64,000 nucleotides of DNA from Colwellia sp. C1TZA3 (GCF_007954265.1 NZ_VOLS01000009.1:31442-95441), one strand, 5' to 3'. Shown: positions 50,492 to 58,801, numbered from the stretch's first letter. Notes: generated by a model not told the origin, from the letters alone. Numbers and translations are program-made.

Positions 50492-51212
50492 TTTTATTGT
50501 TCCGTTACTAGGTTAAATTTTGCAATTTTCTGTAAAAAATAAACTTTTTCATGAAAAATGCTGAGAAGTCATGATAAATGTCACACCCGAATACGAGTTT
50601 TTTCAAAAGCAATGTGATTTTACCTTTCGCCTATGCCATAAATCAACTGCAAAGCTTGATTTAAATCAACAAAAAATTTCTGTCGCTGCAATATTGTTCA
50701 ATAAGTTAATAACCAAGTACTGATTAATTATTTTGCCAACAAAAGGCGACCAGTTAAAGTGGACTAATTTAGCTAAAAGAGCGAATCAATGTGTAGTTAA
50801 ACTTTATACGGTTAAATTAAAGGTAAATGATGACAGCTCGATAATATTTGGCCGATGCGTTGAACAAACACTAGAGAACTAACTACATGATACGCCTTTT
50901 AAACTATTTAACACTAGATATTGTGTTAAATTTAGCAAATATCTGGCTGAGTATTTTCTGTTAGAAACTAAAATAATCACCATGGAAATTTTAATCATAA
51001 CTAAGCCCATGTTGTTATTTTTTTGTTGACCATCACTTTATTTGCTTAACATTACGAGGTTAATCTTGTGTAAGATCATAACAAGTGTGAACTCAGTGCT
51101 CTTTGTTGAAAACCTGCTATGGCGTGTTAAATAAAAGCCTATAAAAAAGTGATAAATATCATTAAGGTTTGTGTATCATAAGCGAAGAATATCTTTCTTT
51201 TTAAAGCATTCA
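50492..51212. other. Divergent intergenic region between ccoN and a lipoprotein gene
   Basis: About 720 bases. It holds the FNR box at 50656-50669 that serves ccoN. Apart from that it is AT-rich and I see no gene, no repeat member and no convincing second operator. Confidence 0.6.
50656..50669 (-). promoter_or_regulatory. Perfect FNR box upstream of ccoN
   Basis: TTGATTTAAATCAA is an exact palindromic match to TTGAT-N4-ATCAA. If it acts at -41.5, transcription toward ccoN would start near 50621, with a poor -10 (TAGGCG), as expected for an activator-dependent promoter. Confidence 0.85.
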
Positions 51213-51788
51213 ATGAATATAGTTAAAAAATTAGCGCGAGACATTTTATTAACATTGTTAGTAATCCTACTAATAGCCTGTAGTCCTCAAGACCATGCTA
51301 ATACAACAGTGGCTGTTCAAAACACGCGTACTGCCCAGTGCATTGCTCAGCAAAGCCAATGTCAATTCGACTTAGCAGGAGGAGCAGTTCAAGTTCTATT
51401 TGATATCGATAGAATAGTTGCTGAGCAGGCGTTTAATATGGTGGTGAATTATCAAGGCACACAAGCACTGATCAGCGTCAGTGGCTATCTTGAGGGTGTT
51501 AATATGTATATGGGAAAAATCCCATTATTTATTGAAGAAGTTTTTCCAAAAAATAAAATAAATAACAAAGGTTTAGATAACTTAAAGCCAGTGGGAATTG
51601 ATATAGCTCAGTTAAAAATAGATCCTACATCTGGTCGTGAAATAGCGAGTAAACAAGTGTTTCAAGCAGAGGTGCTAGTAGGTAGTTGTTCAGCCGAGCA
51701 AATGACATGGCGCATATGGTTAACCTTCACCACAGTTGAAAACAAAAGCTATACGAAAATGTTAACTGTGGCGAGTTACCGAAGCTAA
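51213..51788 (+). CDS. Predicted lipoprotein of unknown function
   Basis: 191 residues from ATG 51213 (205 from ATG 51171). MNIVKKLARDILLTLL then LLIACSPQ gives a lipobox with the Cys at residue 24. The mature part has conserved-looking paired Cys (TAQCIAQQSQCQFD) and a beta-rich domain with another Cys in LVGSCSAEQMTW. Not recognised. Divergent from ccoN, so a link to cbb3 is possible but unproven. Confidence 0.7.
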   Translation: MNIVKKLARDILLTLLVILLIACSPQDHANTTVAVQNTRTAQCIAQQSQCQFDLAGGAVQVLFDIDRIVAEQAFNMVVNYQGTQALISVSGYLEGVNMYMGKIPLFIEEVFPKNKINNKGLDNLKPVGIDIAQLKIDPTSGREIASKQVFQAEVLVGSCSAEQMTWRIWLTFTTVENKSYTKMLTVASYRS

Positions 51789-51846
51789 GCGCTCTAAAGT
51801 TATGTCAGTTTCATTTAGGCTGATTAAGTCTATAGTTTTATTTAGC

Positions 51847-51912
51847 TTCATTAAGTTTATAGTCTTGTTGTGCAAAAAAAATAGTGATGTGGACAATAAT
51901 TTAATGAAATTG
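51847..51912. repeat. Decayed short relic of the 159-bp repeat
   Basis: TTCATTAAGTTTATAGTCTT and GTTGTGCAAAAAAAATAG recall the left end of family 1, and ACAATAATTTAATGAAATTG recalls its right end. The middle is missing and substitutions are many. Confidence 0.4.
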
Positions 51913-52044
51913 CGCTATTGCACTACAATTATCCCCGATAAGTTATTAGTTTTAAACACTCACCAGCGAATACTCACCAGCAAACACTGACTCGAATTAC
52001 GGACTTTGTATTGTTTTAAGTGCAAAGACTTCATGCGATTAACA

Positions 52045-52665
52045 TCAGCTAATGGCTAACCAAATAGCGACTAAGATCATTAAGCAGCCGGAGATTTTGT
52101 TAAGCAGTTGTACGTTATTTCTTTGGGTTAACACCTTGCCGATAGTTTTCCCACCAGTGGCATATATAGTCATACAGACAAATTCTGATACTAATATTAC
52201 CGCCACTAAAACGCTCAATTGTGGTGCCAGTGGCAGCGCTTGACTAATAAAAGGTGGTAGTAACGAAATCATAAATGCCCAACCTTTTGGATTGGCTATT
52301 GCCGTAAAAAACCCTTGTTGAAATAAGCTGCGCTTTTTAATGATTTGTTGATGTTGATTTGAATCAGTTAAAAGCTTACCTTTAGCTCGGCACATATTAA
52401 TACCAATATATAATAAATATAATGCCCCTATTATTTTAAACGCTTGAAATAGTTGAGGGAATTTCGCCATTATTGTCGCAACACCTAATACAGAGGCAAC
52501 AGCTACGGTGGCAACACCTAGTAACTCACCATACATCATCCATAATGTTTTTCTCACCCCAATAGTAATACCTAAGCTCATGGCTAATGTCATACACATA
52601 CCTGGTGTTAAACTAACAATAAAAAATGTTGGGATAAATAAGCTCAGTAGGGTGATATCAATCAA
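52045..52665 (-). CDS. LysE/RhtB family amino-acid exporter
   Basis: 206 residues, six helices. SLTPGMCMTLAMSLGITIGVRKTLWMMYGELLG near residues 18-50 is the LysE/RhtB signature. NPKGWAFMISLLPPFI near 122-137 is the second conserved block. Inner-membrane exporter of amino acids or homoserine-lactone-like compounds; substrate unknown. Convergent with the lipoprotein gene upstream and divergent from the thioredoxin gene. Confidence 0.88.
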   Translation of the reverse strand: MIDITLLSLFIPTFFIVSLTPGMCMTLAMSLGITIGVRKTLWMMYGELLGVATVAVASVLGVATIMAKFPQLFQAFKIIGALYLLYIGINMCRAKGKLLTDSNQHQQIIKKRSLFQQGFFTAIANPKGWAFMISLLPPFISQALPLAPQLSVLVAVILVSEFVCMTIYATGGKTIGKVLTQRNNVQLLNKISGCLMILVAIWLAIS

Positions 52666-52833
52666 GGTTTAACTTCCAATAAAAAAGTATAAGTAAATAT
52701 ATTGGCGATAATAACGTAACTTTGCTGATTAAAGAAAATTTATATCCAAGATCTTTATTAAACCTTAAGGATTTCTTAAGAAAAATAAAATAAAGTTAGG
52801 ATCTTAAAACTAGAATAATGAAGCTTACTATTT

Positions 52834-53322
52834 ATGCTAAAAATTTTATCTAAATTAATTAACGTCTCTGCTCTATTGGCGTTATTACTCTCTGTGTTGC
52901 TGGTTAATAACGCTCAGGCGATGTCGATACCAGAAACTCAGTTACAGCAAACATTAGCCAAATACCGAGGAAAAGTGGTCTATCTTGATTTTTGGGCTTC
53001 TTGGTGTGGGCCATGTCGTAAGTCATTTCCTTGGATGAACGAAATGCAGCAAAAATACCGCGATCAGAGTTTTGTGGTTATTAGTGTCAATCTTGATGCC
53101 GATAAAGCGTTAGCAAAAGAATTTTTATTAGAAAATCCAGCAAACTTCTTGGTTATTTATGATCCTAAAGGCGATATTGCCCAACAATTTAATATTCAAG
53201 GTATGCCAAGTAGTTTACTGATCGATAAACAAGGTGAAATACAGCAAGCACATACGGGATTTTTTACTAACAAAGTAAAACTTTATGAAGCGCAATTAAT
53301 CGCGCTATTAGCAATTAAATAG
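52834..53322 (+). CDS. Periplasmic TlpA-like thioredoxin
   Basis: 162 residues. Signal peptide 1-29 (cleavage near AQA-MS), then a thioredoxin fold with WCGPC at 57-61 and the cis-Pro block QGMPSSLLID. TlpA/ResA-type proteins reduce periplasmic disulfides or handle copper-site cysteines. First gene of a four-gene cassette: DUF4266 starts 11 bases later. Possible targets are the two tail cysteines of the next gene product. Confidence 0.88.
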   Translation: MLKILSKLINVSALLALLLSVLLVNNAQAMSIPETQLQQTLAKYRGKVVYLDFWASWCGPCRKSFPWMNEMQQKYRDQSFVVISVNLDADKALAKEFLLENPANFLVIYDPKGDIAQQFNIQGMPSSLLIDKQGEIQQAHTGFFTNKVKLYEAQLIALLAIK

Positions 53323-53333
53323 GGAGTGTATGT

Positions 53334-53603
53334 ATGAAAATATTTGAGTTCAAAAAAAATGACTTTAAGGCAAATTTAGCTCTGAAAATAGCGAGACTTT
53401 CGCTATTATCAGCTGCTGTCATCTTAGTAAGTGGCTGTTCATCATTAGGCGTACAGCCATGGGAACGTGATTTATTAGCGAAGGAGGAGATGGCATTAAC
53501 CTCTTCAGCTATAGATTCTGCACTTGATGATCATATCTATTTCAGCAAAGAAGCGTCAAGTGGTGGTAAAGGCTTCGGTGGTGGAGGCTGCGGATGCAAT
53601 TAA
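53334..53603 (+). CDS. DUF4266 lipoprotein with Cys-Gly-Cys-Asn tail
   Basis: 89 residues. Lipobox LVSGC with Cys35, then VQPWERDLLAKEEMAL, the conserved DUF4266 block, SALDDHIYFSKEAS, and a glycine-rich end (GGGGCGCN) with Cys86 and Cys88. Mature protein is only about 55 residues. The tail could bind metal, be oxidised, or be modified. Its last 10 bases overlap the start of the DUF3570 gene, so the two are translationally coupled. Confidence 0.85.
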   Translation: MKIFEFKKNDFKANLALKIARLSLLSAAVILVSGCSSLGVQPWERDLLAKEEMALTSSAIDSALDDHIYFSKEASSGGKGFGGGGCGCN

Positions 53604-54976
53604 ATCATAAAAAGGCCCCCATAAACATCAAGGCAGCATTGACGATTGCCACCTCAGCATTGTTAGGCACATTACCTGTGATCGCCAATGCAGCAGACGA
53701 CTCGACTACGGCTGCAAAAGCACAGCAAGAATCTTCTTGGGATTTTGAGAGTGCATTTTTATATTATAGTGAAAGCGATCGTGTTTCAGCTGCTGAAGCC
53801 GTTATAAACGCTCAAAAAACTTTTGAAAATGAAGAAGTGTTGAATTTAAAATTAACTATAGATTCACTCACCGGTGCCTCGGCTACCGGCGCAGCGGCAC
53901 AGCCGAATGTGCAAACATTTACCCGACCTTCAGGCAAAGGAAGTTATCAAACGCAAGCGAATGAAACCCCATTAGACGACACATTTAAAGATACCCGTGT
54001 ACAGCTAAATGCCCAGTGGACTCAGCCGTTAGCAGAGGACTATACTGGCAGTGCAGGTGTTCATATTTCAAAAGAGTATGATTACCTATCACTGGGCGTT
54101 AATGGCAACCTTGCGTATGACTTTAATAATAAAAACTCAACATTTTCAGTAGGTTTAAGTTATTTTCAAGACAGATTTGAGCCTGAAGGTGGTATTCCAT
54201 TAGCCTTTGCATCAATGCCATTAGCTTATGATAACGAATATGACGAATATGACGAATATGACGATGAAGATGGTGAAGATCAGACAGTAAATAGCGCAGG
54301 TAAAGCCGCTTTTAATGCTACGCGCAGAACAGATAGTGACGACAAAACTACTGCAGATATCATGCTGAGTTTTACACAAGTGATCAATCGTCGCATGATC
54401 ACGCAGTTTAACTACTCTTACTCAAAAGTTGATGGTTATTTAAACGACCCTTTTAAAATGTTAAGTTTGGTGAATAGCAAAGGTATTGCGCAAGATTACC
54501 TTTATGAAAACCGGCCGGACAGTCGTGTAAAGCAAAGTGTATTTGCACAAACTAAATACCACTTTGAACAAAACGTCATTGATATCTCTTATCGTTATAT
54601 GTGGGACGACTGGGCAATAGACTCTCACACTATTGATTCAAGGTTAAGAATACCCTTGTCGCGTAATAGCTATATCGAGCCTCACTTTCGACTTTATCAA
54701 CAAAGTGCTGCGGAGTTTTATCAACCCTTCTTAGCTCAATCGAATTCAATCCCAAAGTTTGCTAGTGCCGATTATCGGATTGGAGAAATGACGGCATACA
54801 CCTTAGGACTTAAGTACGGTATGAAGCTTAGCGACGGTAATGATTTGTCTTTTAGGTTAGAGTATTATCGACAAGACCCTAAAAACTCAGGACATCAAGC
54901 ACCGGGTGCGCTAGCTGAAGTTGACTTATATGAAAGTGTAGATGCGATTATCGCCCAAGTTAGCTATTCATTTTAA
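53594..54976 (+). CDS. DUF3570 predicted outer-membrane beta-barrel with flavinylation-like motif
   Basis: 460 residues. Signal peptide 1-33 (cleavage near ANA-AD). Alternating beta-strand pattern throughout, ending in VSYSF, an outer-membrane C-terminal signature. Residues 90-96 read DSLTGAS, close to the D-x-x-[ST]-G-A-[ST] site on which ApbE places FMN; Thr93 would be the acceptor. A loop at about 215-235 repeats acidic DEYDEYD-type residues. Its start lies inside the DUF4266 gene; an apbE gene follows after 104 bases. The function of DUF3570 is not established to my knowledge. Confidence 0.85.
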   Translation: MQLNHKKAPINIKAALTIATSALLGTLPVIANAADDSTTAAKAQQESSWDFESAFLYYSESDRVSAAEAVINAQKTFENEEVLNLKLTIDSLTGASATGAAAQPNVQTFTRPSGKGSYQTQANETPLDDTFKDTRVQLNAQWTQPLAEDYTGSAGVHISKEYDYLSLGVNGNLAYDFNNKNSTFSVGLSYFQDRFEPEGGIPLAFASMPLAYDNEYDEYDEYDDEDGEDQTVNSAGKAAFNATRRTDSDDKTTADIMLSFTQVINRRMITQFNYSYSKVDGYLNDPFKMLSLVNSKGIAQDYLYENRPDSRVKQSVFAQTKYHFEQNVIDISYRYMWDDWAIDSHTIDSRLRIPLSRNSYIEPHFRLYQQSAAEFYQPFLAQSNSIPKFASADYRIGEMTAYTLGLKYGMKLSDGNDLSFRLEYYRQDPKNSGHQAPGALAEVDLYESVDAIIAQVSYSF

Positions 54977-54997
54977 TATAGCGTTTAGCAATTTTTT

Positions 54998-55023
54998 TAG
55001 CTCGGACTTCAGTCCGTCAACCG
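54998..55023. repeat. Single REP-like palindrome between DUF3570 and apbE
   Basis: CTCGGACTTCAGTCCGTCAA is the hairpin of the 28675 array, with TAGC in place of GTAGG at its head. It could fold in the cassette mRNA. Confidence 0.65.
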
Positions 55024-55080
55024 CTAAGCAGGCAATCAACGCCATGGCCGAATATAAATAGCCAAATAAACGGAGAACAC

Positions 55081-55983
55081 TTGAAGAAAAAGCCGGTTAG
55101 ACAGGTTGAAATAACAGCAACGGATGACGGTCATTGCCTTAGTTTTCATGCCATGGCCAGCCCTTGTGAAGTACTAGTGGTGAGCAAGAATAACAAGCTT
55201 GCATTGACTTTAGGTAAGCTTGTTGCTGATGAAGTCTGGCGTATTGAAGATAAATATTCGCGCTATCAAGCCAGCAGTGTTTGTTCCGCTATAAATAATA
55301 GCGGCGGTCAGGCGTTAGCTATCGATCAAGAAACCTATTTGTTATTAAACTTTGCTGAGACCTGTTACCAACTTAGCAATGGTGTCTTTGACATCACATC
55401 AGGGGTATTACGGCAAGTTTGGCAATTTGATGGTAGCGATAATATTCCTCATGATACCGAGGTACAAAAAAGCTTAGAAAACATCGGCTGGCATAAAATT
55501 GCTTTTGATGAACAGCAAATAATCATGCCAGACAATATGGCATTAGACTTTGGCGGTATTGGTAAAGAATACGCAGTAGATAGAGCGATGATCATTGCCA
55601 ACGAATTTACTCAATTGCCGCTACTAGTAAACTTAGGTGGAGATTTAGCCGCTAATAAACCACGTAAAACCAATGTGCCATGGCAAGTAGGTATTGAGCA
55701 CCCAGGTTTTATTGAACGCAAGCCTATGGTGGTGAGTTTGTTAAAAGGGGCATTAGCCACTAGCGGTGACGCAAAGCGCTTTTTATTCAAAGATAACGTA
55801 CGTTATAGCCATATTTTAAATGCTAAAACCGGTTGGCCAGTTGTGCAAGCGCCGCGCTCTATTACGGTAGTTGCGCCGCAATGTATTCAAGCCGGAATAT
55901 TAGCGACATTAGCCTTAATGCAAGGACCGCAGGCGGAAAAATTTTTGACCGAGCAAGAGATTAAGTTTTGGGCTATTCGTTAA
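55081..55983 (+). CDS. apbE: ApbE-family FAD:protein FMN transferase
   Basis: 300 residues from TTG 55081, preceded by CGGAGAAC. ApbE proteins transfer FMN from FAD to a Ser/Thr in target proteins using Mg2+. Family blocks: MASPCEVLV, DKYSRYQASSVCSAIN, DFGGIGKEYAVDRA near 159-172, NLGGDLA, SGDAKRF and HILNAKTGWPV. The HI(I)DPxTG site reads HILNAKTG, so a usual Asp-Pro is Asn-Ala. Unlike typical ApbE there is no signal peptide or lipobox, and none in the open frame just upstream. Last gene of the cassette. Confidence 0.92.
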   Translation: MKKKPVRQVEITATDDGHCLSFHAMASPCEVLVVSKNNKLALTLGKLVADEVWRIEDKYSRYQASSVCSAINNSGGQALAIDQETYLLLNFAETCYQLSNGVFDITSGVLRQVWQFDGSDNIPHDTEVQKSLENIGWHKIAFDEQQIIMPDNMALDFGGIGKEYAVDRAMIIANEFTQLPLLVNLGGDLAANKPRKTNVPWQVGIEHPGFIERKPMVVSLLKGALATSGDAKRFLFKDNVRYSHILNAKTGWPVVQAPRSITVVAPQCIQAGILATLALMQGPQAEKFLTEQEIKFWAIR

Positions 55984-56008
55984 TTTCCCTATTAATCAAC
56001 TTGGTATT

Positions 56009-56109
56009 ATACCCGTTCCATTAAGTTTGTGATCTTGTTGTGCGCAGGAAAAATAATTCAAGGCTGTGTTAACTAGTACAAGTGAGCAATAACTTAATGG
56101 GATTGGTAT
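56009..56109. repeat. 101-bp deletion form of the 159-bp repeat
   Basis: Has both ends (ATACCCGTTCCATTAAG and CTTAATGGGATTGGTAT) but jumps from AATTCAAGG to CTGTGTTAACTAG, losing 58 bases. A family 2 end (ATTAATCAACTTGGTAT) directly precedes it. The rest of the 515-base gap to the peptidase gene shows no gene. Confidence 0.7.
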
Positions 56110-56498
56110 TACTACGCAAATTTATTGTTCCTCGCCACTGTCTTTATAAACCTAATAACAGATCAACTTAACCTTTCTATAACAGTGTTTAAAATAGCTG
56201 CGTTTAAGCAGCATTTACGGCACGTTAATACTTTGGGCTGGTAAATAGCCACAACCAGAATATCCGCTAAATAAAATTACCTTTCCTACATTTAATTAGC
56301 GAGTTAACTCGCTTGATATAATGGCTGAGTAACTGAAATACGTAGCTTGATTTTTAATGACTAATGCAACAAGCACATTGTATTTATTGGGTGTTTCTAG
56401 CGTTTTGTAAGGAATACCGTTAGTCTAATACAAAATTTAAATTCACCATTAATTTTATGACTTTTAAACTGTGGTGAATAAACTTTAGGAGAATTAAG

Positions 56499-58148
56499 TT
56501 GAGTTATATTCGTGAAAAACGTCAGCAAATACTTGTAGGTGCTGGCGCCTTATTACTGTCAATGAGCGCTTGTGCTCATGATAATTTTGATGAAGCTTAT
56601 CAGTCGTTTGATATTGACGCGATAAAGGCTGATGTTAAAACATTATCGTCAGATAAATTCGCTGGCCGTGAACCATCAACTGAAGGTGAAATATTAACCA
56701 CCAACATGTTGATTTCAAGATTCGAAAAACTAGGTTTAGCGCCTGGTAATGGCGACAGTTATCTTCAAGCTGTACCGATGAATAGTATAGTGAGTGAGCC
56801 TGTTGGCACTTTAACCATTGCCGATATAGCTTTTGATTTCCCTAAAAATTATGTTGCTAGTTCACGTCAAACACGTGAACAAATTAGCCTTGAAAACTCT
56901 GAGTTAGTTTTCGTTGGTTACGGTATTAACGCACCAGAGTATCAATGGAATGATTATAAAAATATTGATGTGAAAGGAAAGACTGTTGTCGTTTTAGTTA
57001 ACGATCCAGGTTATGCCACACAAGACCCCGCATTATTTGATGGCAATACTATGACCTATTACGGGCGCTGGACTTATAAATATGAAGAAGCAGCCCGTCA
57101 AGGAGCTGCTGGCGCTATTATAGTGCATGAAACCAAACCGGCTAGTTACGGTTGGAATGTTATCGAAAGCAGCTGGACTGGCGCGCAATACCATCTACCG
57201 GCCAAAGAAGTGAATGAAGCCGTTGTTGATGTTGAAATGTGGATCAGCACAGACAAAGCAAACGAGTTAATGGCGAAAGCTGGTTTAGATTTTAATACCT
57301 TAAAAGCCAAAGCTCTGTCGAATGAATTTCAAGCTGTGCCACTTAAACTAAGCGCTAACATCAAAGTTAAAAATACTATTACAGCTTCAGTATCTAATAA
57401 TGTCATCGCTACAATTCCAGGTCGCACGAGCCCTGATGAACATGTTATTTATATGGGACATTGGGATCACCTAGGCTCTACCATTATTGACGGTAAAACT
57501 CTTTTCTTTAATGGCGCACATGACAACGCGACAGGTACAGCGGGTTTAATGCATATTGCTAAAGCCTATAAAATGTTAGACAAAGTCCCTGAGCGTTCGG
57601 TCACTTTTATGGCGGCAACAGCGGAAGAGCAAGGGCGTTTAGGCTCACGTTATTTTGCAAATCACCCAACCATGCCATTAAATAAAGTGGTCGGTTTGAT
57701 CAACATGGACAGTTTAGACATTTCAGGCTTAAAAACAGACTTAACCGTAGTGGGTTTTGGTAAGTCGGCACTTGAAGATTATTTAGCAAAAGCCGCTAAA
57801 CGCCAAGACAGAACCTTAACACCAGAGCAAACTCCTGAACGTGGCTACTATTATCGTTCAGACCACTTTAGCTTAGCAAAGAAAGGCGTACCGGCATTAA
57901 GTGCTGGTGGTGGCTCTACTTGGCTTAACGCCGAGCAAAAAGCCATTGGTGAACAAGTGTCTGCTTTAGTGGCTAAGTGTTATCACCAAACCTGTGACGA
58001 ATACAATGAAAATTGGGGCTGGCAGGGCATGATCGCAGAGCTGCAAGTTTTCTTTGAAACAGGCTATATGTTAAGTAACACAAAAGACTGGCCAAATTGG
58101 CGTGAAGGTAGTGAATTTAAAGTCGCTCGCGATGCCATGATGAAATAA
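56499..58148 (+). CDS. M28-family zinc metallopeptidase, exported
   Basis: 549 residues from TTG 56499 (AGGAGA upstream at good spacing). Export signal 1-25; LLSMSAC could be a lipobox with Cys25 or a plain cleavage site. A PA-type insert lies at about 115-235. The di-zinc site is complete: HWDH (near 325), HDNATGT, AEEQGRLGS, INMDSLD and YRSDHFSLA. Acts as an amino- or carboxypeptidase in the envelope or medium. Monocistronic. Confidence 0.9.
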   Translation: MSYIREKRQQILVGAGALLLSMSACAHDNFDEAYQSFDIDAIKADVKTLSSDKFAGREPSTEGEILTTNMLISRFEKLGLAPGNGDSYLQAVPMNSIVSEPVGTLTIADIAFDFPKNYVASSRQTREQISLENSELVFVGYGINAPEYQWNDYKNIDVKGKTVVVLVNDPGYATQDPALFDGNTMTYYGRWTYKYEEAARQGAAGAIIVHETKPASYGWNVIESSWTGAQYHLPAKEVNEAVVDVEMWISTDKANELMAKAGLDFNTLKAKALSNEFQAVPLKLSANIKVKNTITASVSNNVIATIPGRTSPDEHVIYMGHWDHLGSTIIDGKTLFFNGAHDNATGTAGLMHIAKAYKMLDKVPERSVTFMAATAEEQGRLGSRYFANHPTMPLNKVVGLINMDSLDISGLKTDLTVVGFGKSALEDYLAKAAKRQDRTLTPEQTPERGYYYRSDHFSLAKKGVPALSAGGGSTWLNAEQKAIGEQVSALVAKCYHQTCDEYNENWGWQGMIAELQVFFETGYMLSNTKDWPNWREGSEFKVARDAMMK

Positions 58149-58151
58149 GTT

Positions 58152-58310
58152 ATACCAGTTCCATTAAGTTTGTGATCTTGTTGTGCGCAGGAAAAATAAT
58201 TCAAGGTAAGGCGCTCGATTGAGCAGTAGCTGGCTATTGGGATTGAGAGCAACACAGCCTTGAGCTATTTTAACCAGTACAAGTGAGCAATAACTTAATG
58301 GGATTGGTAT
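58152..58310. repeat. 159-bp MITE-like repeat, copy G
   Basis: Full length, same orientation as copies A and B, beginning 3 bases after the peptidase stop codon. It may act as the 3' end of that transcript. Confidence 0.8.
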
Positions 58311-58369
58311 AAGATGGCGTTAATAAGACTATTCATATTTTTCTCATCGGGTTAATTGCACGTTTAACG

Positions 58370-58394
58370 GTTGACGGACTAAAGTCCGACCTAC
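58370..58394. repeat. Single REP-like palindrome
   Basis: GTTGACGGACTAAAGTCCGA followed by CCTAC is the reverse-complement form of the REP-like hairpin seen at 28675 and 63099. Confidence 0.65.
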
Positions 58395-58405
58395 AAAAAA
58401 TTGCC

Positions 58406-58474
58406 AAACGCTTGTTTATTATCAAGAGCACAGTCCGTTGCTTTACCAGCTGAGCTATTGCGCTATTGCTCGTC
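58406..58474 (-). pseudogene. Truncated tRNA-Asn remnant
   Basis: On the minus strand it keeps AGCTCAGCTGGTAAAGCAAC and GGACTGT, then runs into GCTCTTGATAATAAACAAGC where the anticodon loop 3' half should be. No T-arm or acceptor 3' strand follows. It shares the intruding 20 bases with the next remnant. Confidence 0.7.
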
Positions 58475-58491
58475 CATCAAATTCAAGGCGA

Positions 58492-58518
58492 AAAAAAACC
58501 TGCTTTAAAAGCAGGCTT
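58492..58518 (-). terminator. Terminator of the tRNA-Asn region (distal copy)
   Basis: Stem CCTGCTTT / AAAGCAGG followed on the minus strand by eight T. Duplicate of 58634-58660. Confidence 0.8.
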
Positions 58519-58525
58519 CTTAATG

Positions 58526-58614
58526 TGGCTCCTCAACTTGGACTTGCACCAGGGACAAACGCTTGTTTATTATCAAGAGCACAGTCCGTTGCTTTACCAA
58601 CTGAGCTATTGCTC
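58526..58614 (-). pseudogene. Disrupted tRNA-Asn gene
   Basis: Has the acceptor 3' end TTGAGGAGCCA and D-arm AGCTCAGTTGGTAAAGC, but the anticodon region TTAATCC is replaced by GCTCTTGATAATAAACAAGC, the T-arm pairs poorly (GGTGCAAGTCCAAG) and the 5' acceptor is GAGCAA instead of TCCTCAA. It cannot fold as a tRNA. Confidence 0.75.
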
Positions 58615-58633
58615 GTCCATCAAATTCAAGGCG

Positions 58634-58660
58634 AAAAAAAACCTGCTTTAAAAGCAGGCT
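58634..58660 (-). terminator. Terminator after the tRNA-Asn genes
   Basis: Stem CCTGCTTT / AAAGCAGG then eight T on the minus strand, 9 bases past the 3' end of the last intact tRNA-Asn. Confidence 0.88.
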
Positions 58661-58668
58661 TCTTAATG

Positions 58669-58744
58669 TGGCTCCTCAACTTGGACTTGAACCAAGGACA
58701 AACGGATTAACAGTCCGTTGCTCTACCAACTGAGCTATTGAGGA
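58669..58744 (-). tRNA. tRNA-Asn (anticodon GTT), copy 3
   Basis: 76 bases with CCA encoded. Acceptor TCCTCAA / TTGAGGA, anticodon arm ACGGA-CTGTTAA-TCCGT. T-stem is TTGG / CCAA where copy 1 has CTGG / CCAG; pairing is kept. Confidence 0.95.
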
Positions 58745-58801
58745 ATTGTTCTTTGTAATATAACCGCTAGCAATAAAATTGACAGCCATTATTTAATCAT
58801 T

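Noticed and set aside
51802..51990. 62-codon open frame after the lipoprotein gene
   Set aside because: It overlaps a decayed repeat relic and has no family resemblance or ribosome site.
58438..58710. Open frames through the tRNA-Asn cluster
   Set aside because: They read antisense through tRNA genes and terminators and repeat only because those do.
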